Shown here piece by piece: positions 43,100 through 56,000 of a DNA stretch of 64,000 nt (positions are counted from its first letter, which is position 1; each line of letters opens with the position of its first letter). The translations under genes and the position numbers were made by a program. Origin of the DNA: Mermis nigrescens (taxonomy: Eukaryota; Nematoda; Enoplea; Mermithida; Mermithidae); the NCBI GenBank assembly GCA_036768485.1, contig JAVLUZ010000142.1:18907735-18971734 (forward strand). Reading direction: 5' to 3'. The notes below the pieces were generated by a model. The model saw only the letters and a list, made by a program, of their open reading frames with translations, was not told the origin of the DNA and searched no databases.

Positions 43100-44210
43100 T
43101 GTGCATTACGAACTTTCTCACCGTAATGCAGCATTGCAAACCAAATTTAAAAATTTATTCTGTACACCTAACGTTTTCCGTTGCGAACGTGTAAAGTGTG
43201 AATGTGCTTCAAAATAACGCAACCTGCGAAAAATTACAGCGTGCTAGTAATTGCAGGACTAATTTTCTAAGCGTTCCCGGAGCAAAATTTTTTTGGCGAA
43301 GTGCCAGAAGATTGGTTTACGCTTCTATCGCGCTATGATTTAGCGGAGCAAGTGTTCAAACAGTAAAACAGCTCTACTAAACCAAGCTTAAAAGATTATT
43401 TTGTAGAACGATTCTTCAGCGAAACGTATGTAAACTGAATTACAGTCGCTTAAAAAGAAACTACAAGTGAGTGTGAAGTTCAATCTGGTCGAAGATTTCG
43501 AAAGGAATCTATAAGTGAATAGCAGAGTTATGAAAACGAGCCTAAATATATAATTCCGGAAACCAGCTTCTGCCAACAAAATTTTTGCATAAAACGGGTT
43601 AGTTCAAACGACATGTCACTTTAAACGCAGAAATAACTAGAAGTGATCTGTTAAATCAACGAAGAACATAAAACTATGACTTAGGAAAAAATAATAAATA
43701 CAGTAAGCACAAATAAGAGCAGCTAAAGGTTAAATAAGTTTAAACGGCGGGTGTAAACCAGCGAGTGTAAACTGCCATAATGAATGTAAATTAGCGTGAT
43801 CCGTCAGCAACCAATTATAACAAGATTAGTGCTCAACAATACAGTAAATCTAATGTGATAAATAAATAATAAATTTTTTATTTTTAACAAACCTGAAGTA
43901 CTAAACCCAACATAAAAAAGAAAATAGACCTGAATGAAAAATTTCTGGCAATAAAATACGGTAATGTGACTTGTTAACAAATTCGTAAGCTTTAAAAAAC
44001 GTTCGACGAATCGCAAGAACCTTGCAAGCATTCATTTAAATTGAAAATATGGCGTTCCCAACGATTTTGTTCAAAATTTTTATTAAATATGTATAGGTTC
44101 GAGCTTTATTTTCTATTTTTAAAATTTTCATTTTTTAATTTCTAAATTTATTTTGAATTCTTTAATTGGGTAAAATTTTTTCAACTCAAATTTTTAACGC
44201 GTAAACTCAC
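43100..44210. other. Nup107 intron, GTGTAAA-rich
   Basis: Contains scattered GTGTAAA motifs (for example GGGTGTAAACCAGCGAGTGT near 43750) shared with duplication copy B. No exon seen. Confidence 0.45.
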
Positions 44211-44378
44211 TTTGTAAAGTTGTCTATCCTCGCACATCAACAGATCGACCAATTGAAGAGCTTCCTTGTGATGATCGGTCGATTTCAAAACCGTAAACAA
44301 CATGCTAAATGCTAAGGGCAAGCAACGCTTCCGTAATATAGCCATGCAGTTACTCCGTTCTTCCGCATCCGGATGACA
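44211..44378 (-). CDS. nup107: Nup107 copy A, penultimate exon
   Basis: GTTTAAAG acceptor and TACAAA|GTGAGT donor bound exactly 56 codons, phase 0 at both ends. The peptide starts CHPDAEERSNCMAILRKRCL and continues with LVDLLMCEDRQLYK near its end. It follows the Nup107 C-terminal pattern of a conserved LRK-x-CLP helix, then a segment ending LY before the final FS-x-x-LR exon. Codon-level openness, phase and order with the neighbouring exons support a real gene. Duplication copy B would place its counterpart just beyond the window's right edge. Confidence 0.87.
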
Positions 44379-44930
44379 CTTTAAACAAAGTGCGAGGAAT
44401 AATCAAAAATGATTAACGAAAAGAATAAAAAATAATAGATGCAATAAAATAATGATTGAAAAATTTAATAGGCACAATAGAACTAATAGAATTGAGATAA
44501 AATTAATAAATTGCCGAATTTCAAACAACAATGTATACAAACTGTAGAGTCCACAAGAAGTAAACTGTGTAAACTAAATTCTAGCAAAAAATCAATGATG
44601 TAAATTTAATATTAAACTAGAAACTAAAAGTAATATTCAATAATTTGTCGACTGAAAAGTAAATATAACAAATGGTTTAACCATAAGAAGGCAGAGCGCC
44701 CATTCCGGGGTATCAAACGTTTGTTTTAAAGGTACAAAAAGCCAAAAAAATGTAAAATATTTTCTTATGTTTCGTCGAGCTCAAAACCTTATAATGGAAG
44801 TCTTATAGATTCGAGGTGGTTTTTAATGGTGGTCCAGGGGAGTCAATCGGAAGGTTTCCTTGACCTAAAATCAGAGATGCACACGGTCAAAAGTTCTGGG
44901 TGGGGGTGAACCGAGTATCCTTGGTGATAG

Positions 44931-45688
44931 CACGGTTTTTTTTTGTACTCGGCAAAGATTTTTCCCGATGTACAAAGACTTTTCGGGACCGTCTTTGTAC
45001 ATGTACAAAGATTTTTGGGAAGACAAAAATTGCAAAAAAGGACTGAAATTCGAAAAATTTCGGCGCTTCGCGCCGAAATGAGTAATTGTGTGTTCTATAT
45101 ATCTTTATAATGGCAGAAATTGCATTTCAAAAGTAAAAATGTCAAATTTTTCGGCGCTTAGCGCTGTTTTAAGACGATTCTTAGTGATTTTTGCCCTTAG
45201 AGACCCAGAAATTAGCTAAAACACACTACGAAAAGTCGACGAACTCTGTTTTTACCACACTAAAATCGCTGCTGTACCATATTATAGTACCCAAAAATTT
45301 TGCGTGTACAAAATGTACAAAGATTTTTAGGAAGACAAAAACTGTAAAAAGATGTAAAATTCCCACAATTTTCGGCGGTTCGCTCCGAACTGATAAATTA
45401 TTTGCCCTATATATCTTTAAAATGGCAGAATTTGCATTTAGAATGGAAAAATGTCAACATTTTTCGGCGCTTCGCGCCGTTTTCAGATAATTTTTAGTAA
45501 TTTTAGGCGTCAGAAACCCAGAAATTAGCTAAAATACATTACCAAAGATCGAAAACCCTGTTTTACTACACTAAAATCGCTACTGTACTTTATTACAGTA
45601 CACAAAAATTTGCATGTACAAAATGTACAAAGACTTTTGGGGACCATCTTTGTACATGTACAAACGGACCTTGTGCAAAAAAACACTG
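44931..45688. mobile_element. hAT-like family H, exact 8-bp TSD
   Basis: CACGGTTTTTTTTTGTAC at the left and GTGCAAAAAAACACTG at the right, flanked by GGTGATAG on both sides. Inside, a ~300-bp unit (GACAAAAATTGCAAAAA, TCGGCGCTTCGCGCCGAAAT, CCCAGAAATTAGCTAAAA) is tandemly duplicated. The element lies in a Nup107 intron. Confidence 0.9.
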
Positions 45689-45947
45689 GGTGATAGAGGG
45701 GTGAATTTTTACGGCTATCTATGGCGGTAAAATTATGAGTTCACATTGATTTTTTAAATATTTTTGTTGTTTTTTACCCCACCTAAACTTCCCCATTTAA
45801 CGTGTCAATATGTCCCGTTTATAGGGGCTTGACACGGGAGGTCTGGATAGGAAATCGAACTTTAAAGTCGGCTATCCTTCAGCCTGTCAGTACCAAGTGT
45901 TCATGTACGAGTTTTATTCGTGCCTCAAGGAAGAGAAAACTCGTTGA

Positions 45948-46022
45948 ATTACGTAGGATTCGAACCGTCAACCTTCTGCACCAGGTGCAACGGTGTTCAC
46001 CACTACGCCACAAGGCGTCTTG
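45948..46022 (-). repeat. tRNA-derived SINE head
   Basis: On the minus strand TGGCGTAGTGGT is a perfect A box and GGTTCGAATCC a perfect B box. The T stem and acceptor mismatch and the anticodon loop is not canonical, so it is tRNA-derived rather than a tRNA gene. The body probably extends left toward 45795. Confidence 0.6.
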
Positions 46023-46696
46023 TTTCTTACCCGTCCCCTTTTACTCTTCCTGAATACTTGTGATTAAGTTTGCATGAAAACAAATGATAATAAGAATGAT
46101 GAAATTACTTGGACTATTTACTATGCGCAAAATAATGGACAAAAAGAGTCTGAATGAATAAAAGGACACAGTACTACTCGGAAAATACTTCATATTATAC
46201 AGCTGTGCATCGTTTGGTGCTCTTTTATAATTCCAAGAGTAGGTCTTGGTCCACAAATGGCCAGAGGGGAGAATGCCTTTCAAAAGATGTGCTAGGGGTG
46301 TGGTGGGTGAGGATAACCCCAATACCCCGTGTGCACGTGCGCCTTAAATCCTTACAAATTGTTTTGCATGGTAGAATAAGATAAAAAATGCCGCAATTGA
46401 AACTTTTCGTCAATCATAAGCTTTTCTCCGATAAATTTAAATTTTTCCCCCGTTTTTGATCTCTATTTTGCCTCAGATATCCCAAAAAATGTCCCACTGT
46501 ATCCTTCTGTGTTCTTCTAAACCCTCAAACCACATTTTTAAGGGCTTGAGCTTTTGGGTGGAGGGCGGTCCGCGGCCATTTTTAGGGGGAGTGGGTATAT
46601 GACCTCAAATTTTCGGCTCAAAATGGCAAAAAACAACACATAGAAATGGACAGAAAGCGTAAGTTTTTACCAAAAATAAACCTAGTATGAAAACAT
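46023..46696. other. Nup107 intron sequence
   Basis: No exon or repeat family delimited. Confidence 0.35.
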
Positions 46697-46878
46697 CAGG
46701 CACGTATCTCTGGGAGGAGGGAAGAATGGGAAAGGGGGGGTTCGGACCCTCAAAATACAGAAAAATCGGAAAAATAGGACTTTTTAAACGTTATTTTGTG
46801 CTATTTTTGGCTTTTTGGGCTTAGTCCCCCAAAAATTGGTGTTGCTCCCCCAAAATAGGACGGCCAGCTACGTGCCTG
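46697..46878. mobile_element. MITE family F, 8-bp TSD
   Basis: CAGGCACGTATCTCTGGG ... CCAGCTACGTGCCTG flanked by GAAAACAT and GAAAACAC. Confidence 0.88.
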
Positions 46879-47181
46879 GAAAACACAAGCGAAATTCCAT
46901 AAATTAGACAATTTCAACCATTTAATTACCACAATAAAGTAAATTATGACTCGGCTTATAGTCCCCGAGTCAATTTTCTATTGTTCGACGTCTGACTACA
47001 CGAAGATGTAAAAAATTATGGAAAAAGCAATCCGCGCTTCATTATGTCATTTTAAGGCTTAATGAAGCGCAAATTAAAAAATACTATAAAGTCAAACGAA
47101 ACAAAATTAAGAGAAATCTATTTACGAAGTGTAAACGAGGTAAAGCAGTTTACAAAAAAAGCGTAAATAAAGTTAGTTTAC

Positions 47182-47256
47182 ACTAGTATCAACTTTGTCT
47201 TTCATCCAGCCGCCATCGGGAAACAAAATAACGTTGTAGAGGCATTTGGTAGCTCG
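47182..47256 (-). CDS. nup107: Nup107 copy A, internal exon
   Basis: CGTTTTCTCCAG acceptor; 25 codons; AGT|GTAAAC donor. The peptide RATKCLYNVILFPDGGWMKD... contains the conserved hydrophobic-DGGWM signature of Nup107, preceded by a short helix. Phase 0 at both ends fits 49452-49646 upstream and 44211-44378 downstream. The donor is the least certain edge: the frame runs on to a stop 6 nt later, so a slightly shorter exon is possible. Confidence 0.82.
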
Positions 47257-47482
47257 CTGGAGAAAACGTGAAAAATACTTAAACAGCAAGGTACATGAGT
47301 AAATGGACGCAATAGACAAATTATGATGAAAAAAATTTAAAATAATAATTTGCGAAATACTCAGCTGATTAGAGGCAGGAAAGGCCAAGTTTATTTACAA
47401 TTGTTTAAAAACATCAATGCTACAGACTGAAGGGAAGGAAAATTAAAAGAGGATTGATTGTACAGAAACTAATAAATTATAG

Positions 47483-47625
47483 CTTAAACCCGTATTCTTA
47501 TGTTACGTCGTTATTATATAAGCAAAAAAAGTCACAAGACGGTTGATTCAATGTTTTTCATCTCCCGTCAGGTACAACAATTCAAATTTTAATAAAATAA
47601 TACTCATTTATTAACAATACAAATG
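47483..47625 (+). repeat. Intronic repeat I, copy 1
   Basis: ATAGCTTAAACCCGTATTCT ... CCCGTCAGGTACAACAATTC. Other copies at 48590-48800 and 51290-51480, all in one direction. Confidence 0.7.
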
Positions 47626-47795
47626 TAAATATTAGCACTGTACATATATGTACGCATATGCATATGCTCCACTTATTGGGGTCCAATGGGGTGAAATTGC
47701 CAAAAATGATACACGGTAAGAATCCAATTCTGAGAGGGCTTATCGATTTTTTGAAAGGTGAGGGGTCCGCAGGATTCTGGGGACGGGGTCCAGAC

Positions 47796-48056
47796 CATAA
47801 ATGGGCAGCACCGAAATTCTAGAAGGGGGAATTTGCAAGATTTTTCAAAAGTCAGAAAATGGTCTTAAAAACAGTGATATGGCGAAAAAACACCATTTTT
47901 CAACGTTTCTCAACGAGCACTATCCAGTGGCATAAAAAATGCTAAAAAAGGAACAAAATTTTCAAAAATTAAATTATGGGGAGAAGGAGCGTATTTTGGT
48001 TTCTGGGGAGGGGGTAGGACTTCTGGGGGGTGCATACCCCATCACGCCCATGTGTG
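47796..48056 (-). mobile_element. MITE family A copy, exact 8-bp TSD
   Basis: CATAAATGGGCAGCACC ... GCCCATGTGTG flanked by GTCCAGAC on both sides (47788-47795, 48057-48064). Confidence 0.9.
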
Positions 48057-48589
48057 GTCCAGACCCCTCACGCCCATATGTCGTACTGAAACGAACAAAT
48101 ACATACTACATAACAGCTCAAAATTTTGGGGGGCCATTTTTAGTTTCAAAGTTTAGCCAAAAATGTTCAAAACTGTACCTAAAAATGACCTAAAAAACAC
48201 AGCTTCTGTTAAATACTGAGGGAGAGCTAAAAATCACGGTCGTTGAGGGGACTGTGGACGTTACTTACGAAGAGTTATACTTATTCAAGTAAGACGTAAA
48301 TTAATTAAGAGTTAATCAATTAATTACGATTTGAATAATGGATTTTAGAACCGTATTAAAATATGAGATAAGTAAAAATTACTTGAAACTCCATTTTAGA
48401 AAACATAAAAAAATAATTAAAACTAATTAAAATTATAAAACCTAAGGAATTAATCAAAGCTTGAATATGTACGATATATTACATCAATTTTAAGTCCATT
48501 TTATTTCAAAAGCACACTTTTTGATTAGCAAAATCAAGCTATAAAAAACAACAAAGCTTAAAAGAGAATGGCGAAAAAATTAATCGAGA

Positions 48590-48800
48590 CAATTTGAAAA
48601 AAATGAGGATTTAGACAAAGCGCATGTGTTACCAAAGAATAAAAGTAGACATTATAGCTTAAACCCGTATTGTAATGTTACGTCGTCATTATATAACGCA
48701 CAAAAGTTAAAAGACGGCTAATATGAGGTTTTTCGTTTCCCGTCAGGTACAGTAATTCAAATTTTAATAAGAAAATACTCATTTATTAATAATTCACAAT
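48590..48800 (+). repeat. Intronic repeat I, copy 2
   Basis: Longer version starting ATGAGGATTTAGACAAAGCG and continuing through TTAAACCCGTATTGTAATGT; matches 51290-51480. Confidence 0.7.
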
Positions 48801-48902
48801 AACATATTAAACAATAAATATATACAAATGTAAATATTATAACGAATTATAGTTCGAATAGAGTTATTTTAATTGATTACTATTTTTACTTATACACATA
48901 AC

Positions 48903-49105
48903 CAGTGGCGGATGCAGGATTTTCCTAAGGACGATCCAGGGGGGCGGAAGCCTGACTTGGTTGGAAAAATTAGCCCTTTTTTAACCCTAAAATCGCCAAA
49001 AATCGCTCAAAAATCCTACACTTTGCGCACTATTTTGGGCCAATGGGGGGGGGGGGGTGGGGGGTCGGAGGGGCGGCCGCCCCTACCCCCCTAAATCCGC
49101 CCCTG
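48903..49105. mobile_element. MITE family B, exact 8-bp TSD
   Basis: CAGTGGCGGATGCAGG ... AAATCCGCCCCTG flanked by CACATAAC on both sides; contains a 14-G run. Confidence 0.92.
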
Positions 49106-49451
49106 CACATAACGCTTCAGCTCTCCTTATTACATAGCGCGCCCAGTCAAGGATTTTGAAGATTTTATAATTAAATTGTAGTAATAAATGTATTATCAAC
49201 CAACCGATAAAAGGTACGTTGATAATCAACAGTATTAACACAAGACAGCAGTTCAAATATTTAATAACACGTTGATAGTGATTATTAGTAAATTTAGACC
49301 AATGATAAAATTTATTAAGTAATTGATAATTCAATTGATATATATAATAAACAATTAATAAAACTAATAAACAATGATGATTAATACCATAATAAATCAA
49401 TATTAATTAATTAATTAATCAAAATTTAATAATTTATGGAAAAGTCGGTAC

Positions 49452-49646
49452 CTCGGTGCAAATGGCCAAAACTTTCAGCCATCTTTGGTAACTAATTTCG
49501 TATTCTTTTGATCGGTGCTCGGACGCCGTCTTTTCGACCAACGAAATTGGCCCATTGCCAACGACGTCCAACGATTCGTCGTCCGGTTCGACGGGCCTGC
49601 GGCGATTAAAATGTTCGAACCATTCGAGAAACGCGTCGTTGGAGTC
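49452..49646 (-). CDS. nup107: Nup107 copy A, internal exon (EWF exon)
   Basis: CTCTAATTTTAG acceptor and ACCGAG|GTACCG donor enclose 65 open codons, phase 0 to 0. The peptide begins DSNDAFLEWFEHFNRRRP, carries KTASEHRSKEYEISYQRWLK and ends VLAICTE. The x-F-x-EWF-x-H start and the E-H-x-x-K-x-YE segment match the Nup107 region just before the DGGWM motif. The exon is clearly GC-richer than the flanking AT-rich intron. This is the strongest single piece of evidence for the gene. Confidence 0.88.
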
Positions 49647-49659
49647 CTAAAATTAGAGA

Positions 49660-50320
49660 AAAATATAAAAAAACAAAAAATAAATAAAAAATAATAATAA
49701 AAAACAAAAGCAATGCCTATAAATTAAAAATATAAAACAAGACATACTTATAATTTGAAGAAACAATAAAAACATTTTTAAACAATAAAAATAAAAAACA
49801 TTTTAAATAAAAAAAATAAAAAACATTTTTTAAAACATTTTAAAAACGACAAAAAGGTTGAAAGAAGAGTATTGGACACGGAAATGAATAAGGAAGAAAT
49901 AAAATAATAAAATAAATAAATAAAATAAAATAAATGAAAGAAATAAAGTAAATAAAATAGAATAAAATGAAATAAAGAAATAATTAAGAAGAAATAATAA
50001 CGAAGAAAATATCATACCATGAATACGAATGAATCAAAAATATGTAGGTATGTATAGAAGACATGAATAAATGAATAAACAAATAAATTATTAGAAAATG
50101 GAAGATGAAAGAAAAAAATAAAAATTAAATAGAAAATGAGAAACTATATAATAAAAAGTAAATATAAAAAATAAAAACCTATAATCAGTAGAGCGTAATA
50201 ACAAATCATAAAAATTAAACACTAAAAAATAAAGAGAAGGAATAAAATAACAAATAAAAGATAAAAAGATGAAAATAGCATTATTTTATTAGACAATTCA
50301 AAAATCTCGCTTCGTACATG
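49660..50320. repeat. A-rich low-complexity tract in an intron
   Basis: Long runs of AAATAAATAAAATAAAATAA-like sequence. No coding potential. Confidence 0.8.
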
Positions 50321-50479
50321 GATACAAATGTATGTAGATATATTATTTTCAATCTTGTATTCTTCCACTTCATTTAAAAATAGCATCCACCTAGCGTGTA
50401 GTATAAATATGGCTTTAGCTCGTTATTATCAATTTTACTATCGATAGGAAGACATGCAGCTTCTGGGTGTGTCACCCAC

Positions 50480-50652
50480 CTCGCATGAATCTATTTGTTT
50501 CACCTCCATCTCTCCCGCGCAAAAGATTTTTCTGCCGCTTCTGAGAATTGAGCACAATATTGGTTCAAAAGTTTCCTGAAGCCTACCTGACAACATTGCC
50601 GAAATAGCAAGACAGTGTCCTTTTATGTGGTTTTTGGCTATCTTGAATTTGT
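50480..50652 (-). CDS. nup107: Probable Nup107 copy A exon, edges uncertain
   Basis: Open frame IAKNHIKGHCLAISAMLSGR...MEVKQIDSCE ending at a good donor (TGCGAG|GTGGGT) in phase 0, as 49452-49646 needs. NHIK-x-H-x-LAISAML resembles the short helix that precedes the EWF region in Nup107. The following ~35 residues have no clear counterpart. Acceptor candidates are TTCAAG (phase 0, exon start 50641) and TTGCGAG (start 50652). Acceptor strength is weak. Confidence 0.5.
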
Positions 50653-51289
50653 CTCGCAATAATTAACGATATAATTTTTCGAGTGCTATAGACAAAAAGA
50701 CAATATATTCATAAGATTAAATTAAGACGATAAAATAAATTGGCTCAATTAATATCGACAACAAAAAATTTATCGAAATGGGTTTTCATGGAAGTTTTAT
50801 GTCTCTAGCAATGATAGAGTAATTTAGGTGAGGTGAACATGCCACACTAAAACGATGTATTTTGGAAAGCTGCCGAGCCATTTTGGACCAAAAAAATTTG
50901 CACCCTTGTAGGTCTTTCACTTCATCTAAGAATTGCATCAAACGGAATGCATTGCTTCAGTTGTTTTACATTCTTAAGTTTTTACAGTATTTTTAAAGCT
51001 TTTCCATGCGAAGTTTGAATAAAATCGGTCGAAAAAAATGAATTCGATATTTTGAGGTTTACTCTAAATTTAAAGCTTACAAGATAGAGGCGAGAACGCC
51101 ATGGAAAAAAAATAGTAATTTTGACAATTTTATTCAGTCTTTCTAGCAAAACTTCTAAAAATTTGCCCTTTAATACGCAGATATGCATTTTTGACAACGA
51201 AAAATTTAAAAAAAAATTTTCCGAGAGAATTCTTTCTTATTATTCTTTTGAGAACCCTAGAAATTTTGACTTTTTTACCATCAATTTCG
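50653..51289. other. Nup107 intron, AT-rich
   Basis: No exon or delimited repeat recognised. Confidence 0.4.
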
Positions 51290-51480
51290 ATACAATTCGA
51301 AAAAATGAGGATTTCGACAAAGCGCATGTGTTACCAAAGAATAAAGGACACGTTATAGCTTAAACCCGTATTGTTATGTTACGTGATCATTATATAAACA
51401 AAAAAAAGTTACAGGACGGCTAGTTCGATGTTTTTCGTATTCCGTCAGGTACAATAATTCAAAATCTGAAAATGTATTAA
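51290..51480 (+). repeat. Intronic repeat I, copy 3
   Basis: ATGAGGATTTCGACAAAGCG ... TTAAACCCGTATTGTTATGT ... CCGTCAGGTACAATAATTC. Confidence 0.7.
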
Positions 51481-51698
51481 TCAATGAACCGGATATTTTC
51501 CCGGATAAATTAGCTTTTTCTAGTTTCGATAGGCATATTTTAAGAATTTTGACAGTCGGATAAACTTCAACTGATCAACTTTTTGACTGCCTTATAAATT
51601 CAAGAATTCACAGATTATTCAGTAAATGTGCACCAATAGAAAAATCGTACACATGTACAAGCCATACATGCACATAGGGGAGGAGTGAGGGGTATCAG

Positions 51699-52500
51699 GA
51701 GTGGCGTAGCAGTGGGGGGACTGGGGGGGGACTTTTGGGGGACTAGTCCCCCCAAAAGTTTGGAAGCATGAATACTTTTTACATGGATGCCTCAAAGAAA
51801 AAATTGGAGATTATTAAGGCGTTTCTGAAAGACCGCTAGAATAGATTTTAGCCCACGTTTTGAGCTGAAAAGGCCAAAAATTTTCGGGCGCTTGGCGCCT
51901 AATGCATTTAAATACAACCATACATGATGTTGGGGGAGGATCACCCCTTAAGAAAAATTTTCACCACCCCAGAAGTGGCGATTTTTCGAAAGTTCCAAAA
52001 AATTTTCAAAAAATTTGTAGAAAAAACGCTTTTCGAGCGTTTTTAGCCATCTATTTGATCGAGAGTGAAAATTTTCGGCGCTTCGCGCTATTATACTCAT
52101 GCTTTGACTATATTTTGTTCAATTTGTTCCGAAATTTTGATTTTTTTCGGAATTTTTTTATGCTTTTCATGCTCTAGAAAGATAGAGCATCATTAGAAAC
52201 GCTGAAAACCGATGCTTTTGACGCGTACCTACCACTTCATTTTTAAACCCAAAAAAGCACTCTACAATTTTACCCCCCCAGAATTTCCATGCTGTGCATG
52301 TATGTATACAGCATATTTGTTTTATTATGATTAAAATAAAATTTGATTTTCTAAAATTTTTTGTCTCGTATGTATATGTGTAGATCTGGTTGACGAAAAG
52401 CTCAAAAACACGACTATTTTTGCCTATCTATAAGCCCCTGCTGAAATATCCGACTTTAAAATTTTCGTCCCCCAAAATCAAAAAGCCAGCTATGCCACTA
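51699..52500. mobile_element. Family D hAT-like element, 8-bp TSD
   Basis: GAGTGGCGTAGCAG ... CAGCTATGCCACTA, flanked by GGTATCAG and GGTATTAG. The interior has a family E-like block (52080-52240) with TTTCGGCGCTTCGCGC. Confidence 0.82.
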
Positions 52501-53092
52501 GGTATTAGCCCCCAGCCCGCTTAAGGAGTCAGCAAGACAGGTACTGTCAGGCGATTTCGAGCTGACGGAACGTTTTCTGCATAATTATTGAGGTCAAAAT
52601 CGGTAAAAATATCAAAATGTTTCCCCGATAAAGTACTTTTACGTACTTTTTTACCCAAAAAGCGCCAAAAATTGATCAATTTCTGCACTTTTTAGTGCTA
52701 AAGGTGATATAATGCAGTCAAAATGGACTAAAAATGCTTCAAAAATGCGAAATTACAACGAAAAGACGTTTTGTGGGCTATTTCAGAATTTGAAATATGA
52801 TATCGAGAATATGAAATTTTTCCGGCGCTTCTCGCTGAATTAATTCTTCATTTACATTTTTTTGCTAGTCCACTCAAAAGCATTTGAGTCTGAGTTAGAA
52901 AGATAGAACATGTCAAATTTTTACCGCGCTTTCCGCCAAATTAAAATCTTCTGTATTCGCTTCATTTGTGAAACACAAAGATTAAACAATGACATAAGGT
53001 AGAAAATTTTTCAGTCGATTAATTGATGAAGTAGAATAGGTTGTATGTATAGATAGTTTAAACGATAGATTTAATATATCAGATATATATGT

Positions 53093-56000
53093 ACTAGCAA
53101 AGAAAAATGCTCCTATAGATCAAAAAAGGAGAATATACTTGGGATTGTGAATTATCGAGGATGTAAAAGGAGGGGACTAGGAAAAATCTCCCTATGTTAT
53201 ATGCCAAAAATCGCAAAATATGTTAAAAATCAGACTTTCTCTAAACAATGCAAAAAATCGAAGTATATACTGCGGTCTCTGAAAAAAAGTATTATTTTAA
53301 AAATAATTTTCTCTGATTGACATAATATCTTAAAAGCATATTACGTAATGCAACTTTTTGCAGACTTCATTCAACTTTGAGTTGCTTAATAATGTGACTG
53401 AAAGTGAAATGCTGTTAACAAATCATAATTAAGTTGTTCGTATTTCATTATTACTAAGCATGTCACTTAGCAGATACAGCCATTCTAAGTGTCAAAGTGC
53501 AAGCAATATTCAAATTACCAAAAAATTGATTGAAAAAAGCTGCGAATTAGCAATGCAGTAGCTAAGCGAATTGAATGAAGTAGAACATTTCGATGCATTC
53601 AAGACAATCGATGATATTGTTGGTTCGAAGCAGTAGGAAACAGGGAAGCTGACGTGCTACAGACCTTATGAGTACTCTTTTACACATGTCTACAACAATT
53701 GTTTACTAAACTTTTATATTTTTCAAAGGCCGCAGAATATACTTCGATTTTTTGCATTGTTTAGAGAAAGTCTGATTTTTAACATATTTTGCAATTTTTG
53801 GCATATAACATAGGGAGATTTTTCCTAGTCCCTCCTTTTACATCCTCGATAATTCACAATCCCAAGTATATTCCCATTTTTTGTTCCATAGGAGCATTTT
53901 TCTTTGCTAGTACCCTACTTTTAATTAGCAAGATTTTGAAATACAATACTAGATTTCATTTACTGTGCGGTTCATCTAATAATTGAATTATTTAAACTTT
54001 ACAAAGCTACTAGTTGTAGAAGAAACAAACATTCTGGTTAGTAATTCTTATGTTACGTAGAACATCCTGTAAAGAAATATGCTTCCAAAATTTTCTAGAT
54101 CTAAACTTAATTTATATTTTAAACCTTACACAAGAGTGTAAAGAATTTTAGTGGGATCAATAATTTCGATATTGCTCTGATATAACGATCAGCATTTATT
54201 AAGAAATGAAACCTCTATAATGTTCTAAGAACAAATTAACATTAGGTTTTTATCACTTTACACTACACTTCATGCGCCCCTAGCAGACGTATCACATCTG
54301 TTTCCATATATATTTTACGACTTTAGGGAAAAAATAAGTTACCGTGAGGCTCTAGAATGAAGCTTATTATATAGTGTAAACTCTACACTAGCAACGAGTG
54401 TAAAGAAGATTTCAGTCGGATTTGTAAATTCGATATTACTCGGATATTACGATCAACATTCATGAAAAAATTACGTCTCCATAACGATTTAATGACAAAT
54501 AGACACAGATGTAAACCACTTTACATCACTGTTGAATGTAAACAAACGCGCCCAGCTGACGTCCCTTATTTGATTCCATGTAAATTTTCAGATTTCGGCA
54601 AAAAATTCAGGTTTTTGCAAAGCTCTAGAACGAAGATTAATTCGCAGTGTAAACTTCACACAACCGCCTAGTATAAAGAGGATTTTATTCCGATTTGTAA
54701 ATCTGATATTACTCGGATATTATTATCAACATTTATGAAAAAATTGCGTGTCTACAATGGTCTGAGGACAAATAAACAATGAGTGTAAACTACTTTACAT
54801 CACTGTCGGATATAAACAAACGCGCCTACGTGACGTCTCACATTTGCTTCTTTGAAAATTTCTAGACTCCAGGAAAAAATTAGGTTTCTGGAATGCTCAA
54901 AAACGAAGATAAATACATATGTAGTGTAAACTTCATGTAAACACCTAGTGTAAAGAAGATTTTTGTAAGATTCGTAATTTTGATATTGTTCCGATAATAC
55001 GATTGATATTTATGAAAAAAATTAAGTCTCCATAATGTTCTGTGGGCGAACTAACAATAGGTGTAAACCACTTTACAACACTGTATGAGCCAGATTGGCA
55101 TATCAAATTTGGTTCCTGGTCCATTTCTAGACTTGATAATGATAATCGTGTCCCTGACTCATAACCGGAGAAGCAGGCAGAAAAAACAAGACAGAAGCGC
55201 ATTTTAAACACCAAATTTTTGACTTTACACTCGCTAAATATTAATGTATACACAATTTGCTTTGACATGCACTCCGATATAAAGCACTTTATTTTTATTC
55301 TATTGGACTTATCCCGACTTCTGGACGGAGGAAGTGGCGAACAAAAAACGCAACAAAAACGTATTTTCCATCATTTAGAACACTGTAAACTTTAAAATTC
55401 CATACCGAACTCCCCATTGAGTATAAAGAAATTCGATTTGGTACAATTTGTAGCTTTTAAATCGTAGTACATTTCTGTGTGCCAAAATTCTCTTGCAAAA
55501 ATTATTTGGTATGATTTATTAATCAAAATTCGGAAAAAATGTGTTTTTTCGCCCATTTTTTACCTCTGATTTCGAACTTTACACCCCCATAAATAACTCA
55601 ATATTGCGTTTTTTAAATGCGGTTTGCTGCGATGTGTAGCCCCTGAGAGGCACTTTATTACTGCTGTATTCAATTTACCCTGACTCATAAGCGGAAAAAT
55701 TTGGCAGACAAATCTTACTTAAAATTCGTTTTTTACACCATCCACTAGAGTGTAAACTTTAAACCCCAGGATCTAACTCACCATAGAGCGTAGAAGACTT
55801 TGCTTATATGCGGAATGTAGCCCTTGATCCGCAATACATTTCTGTCAGAAAACATTTTAAAAAACTCATAACCGGAGTTAGTATCAGACATAAGCAGGTT
55901 GAAAACTCGACCAAAAGTGCTTTTTCACCCCCGGATTTTCGCACTCTTTACACTGCCATTCGAGATCTAATTCGAATTTCAAAAAACAAAAAATGATCAT

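Larger units (their letters stand above)
39410..44000 (-). repeat. Segmental duplication, copy A
   Basis: Matches 59535-64000 in the same orientation: foldback end, tRNA-like module, the Nup107 last exon, family F MITEs and intron sequence up to the AACCTTGCAAG block. Differences: 39870-40090 and about 41137-42055 are present only here; family G at 62173-63036 only in copy B. Confidence 0.88.
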
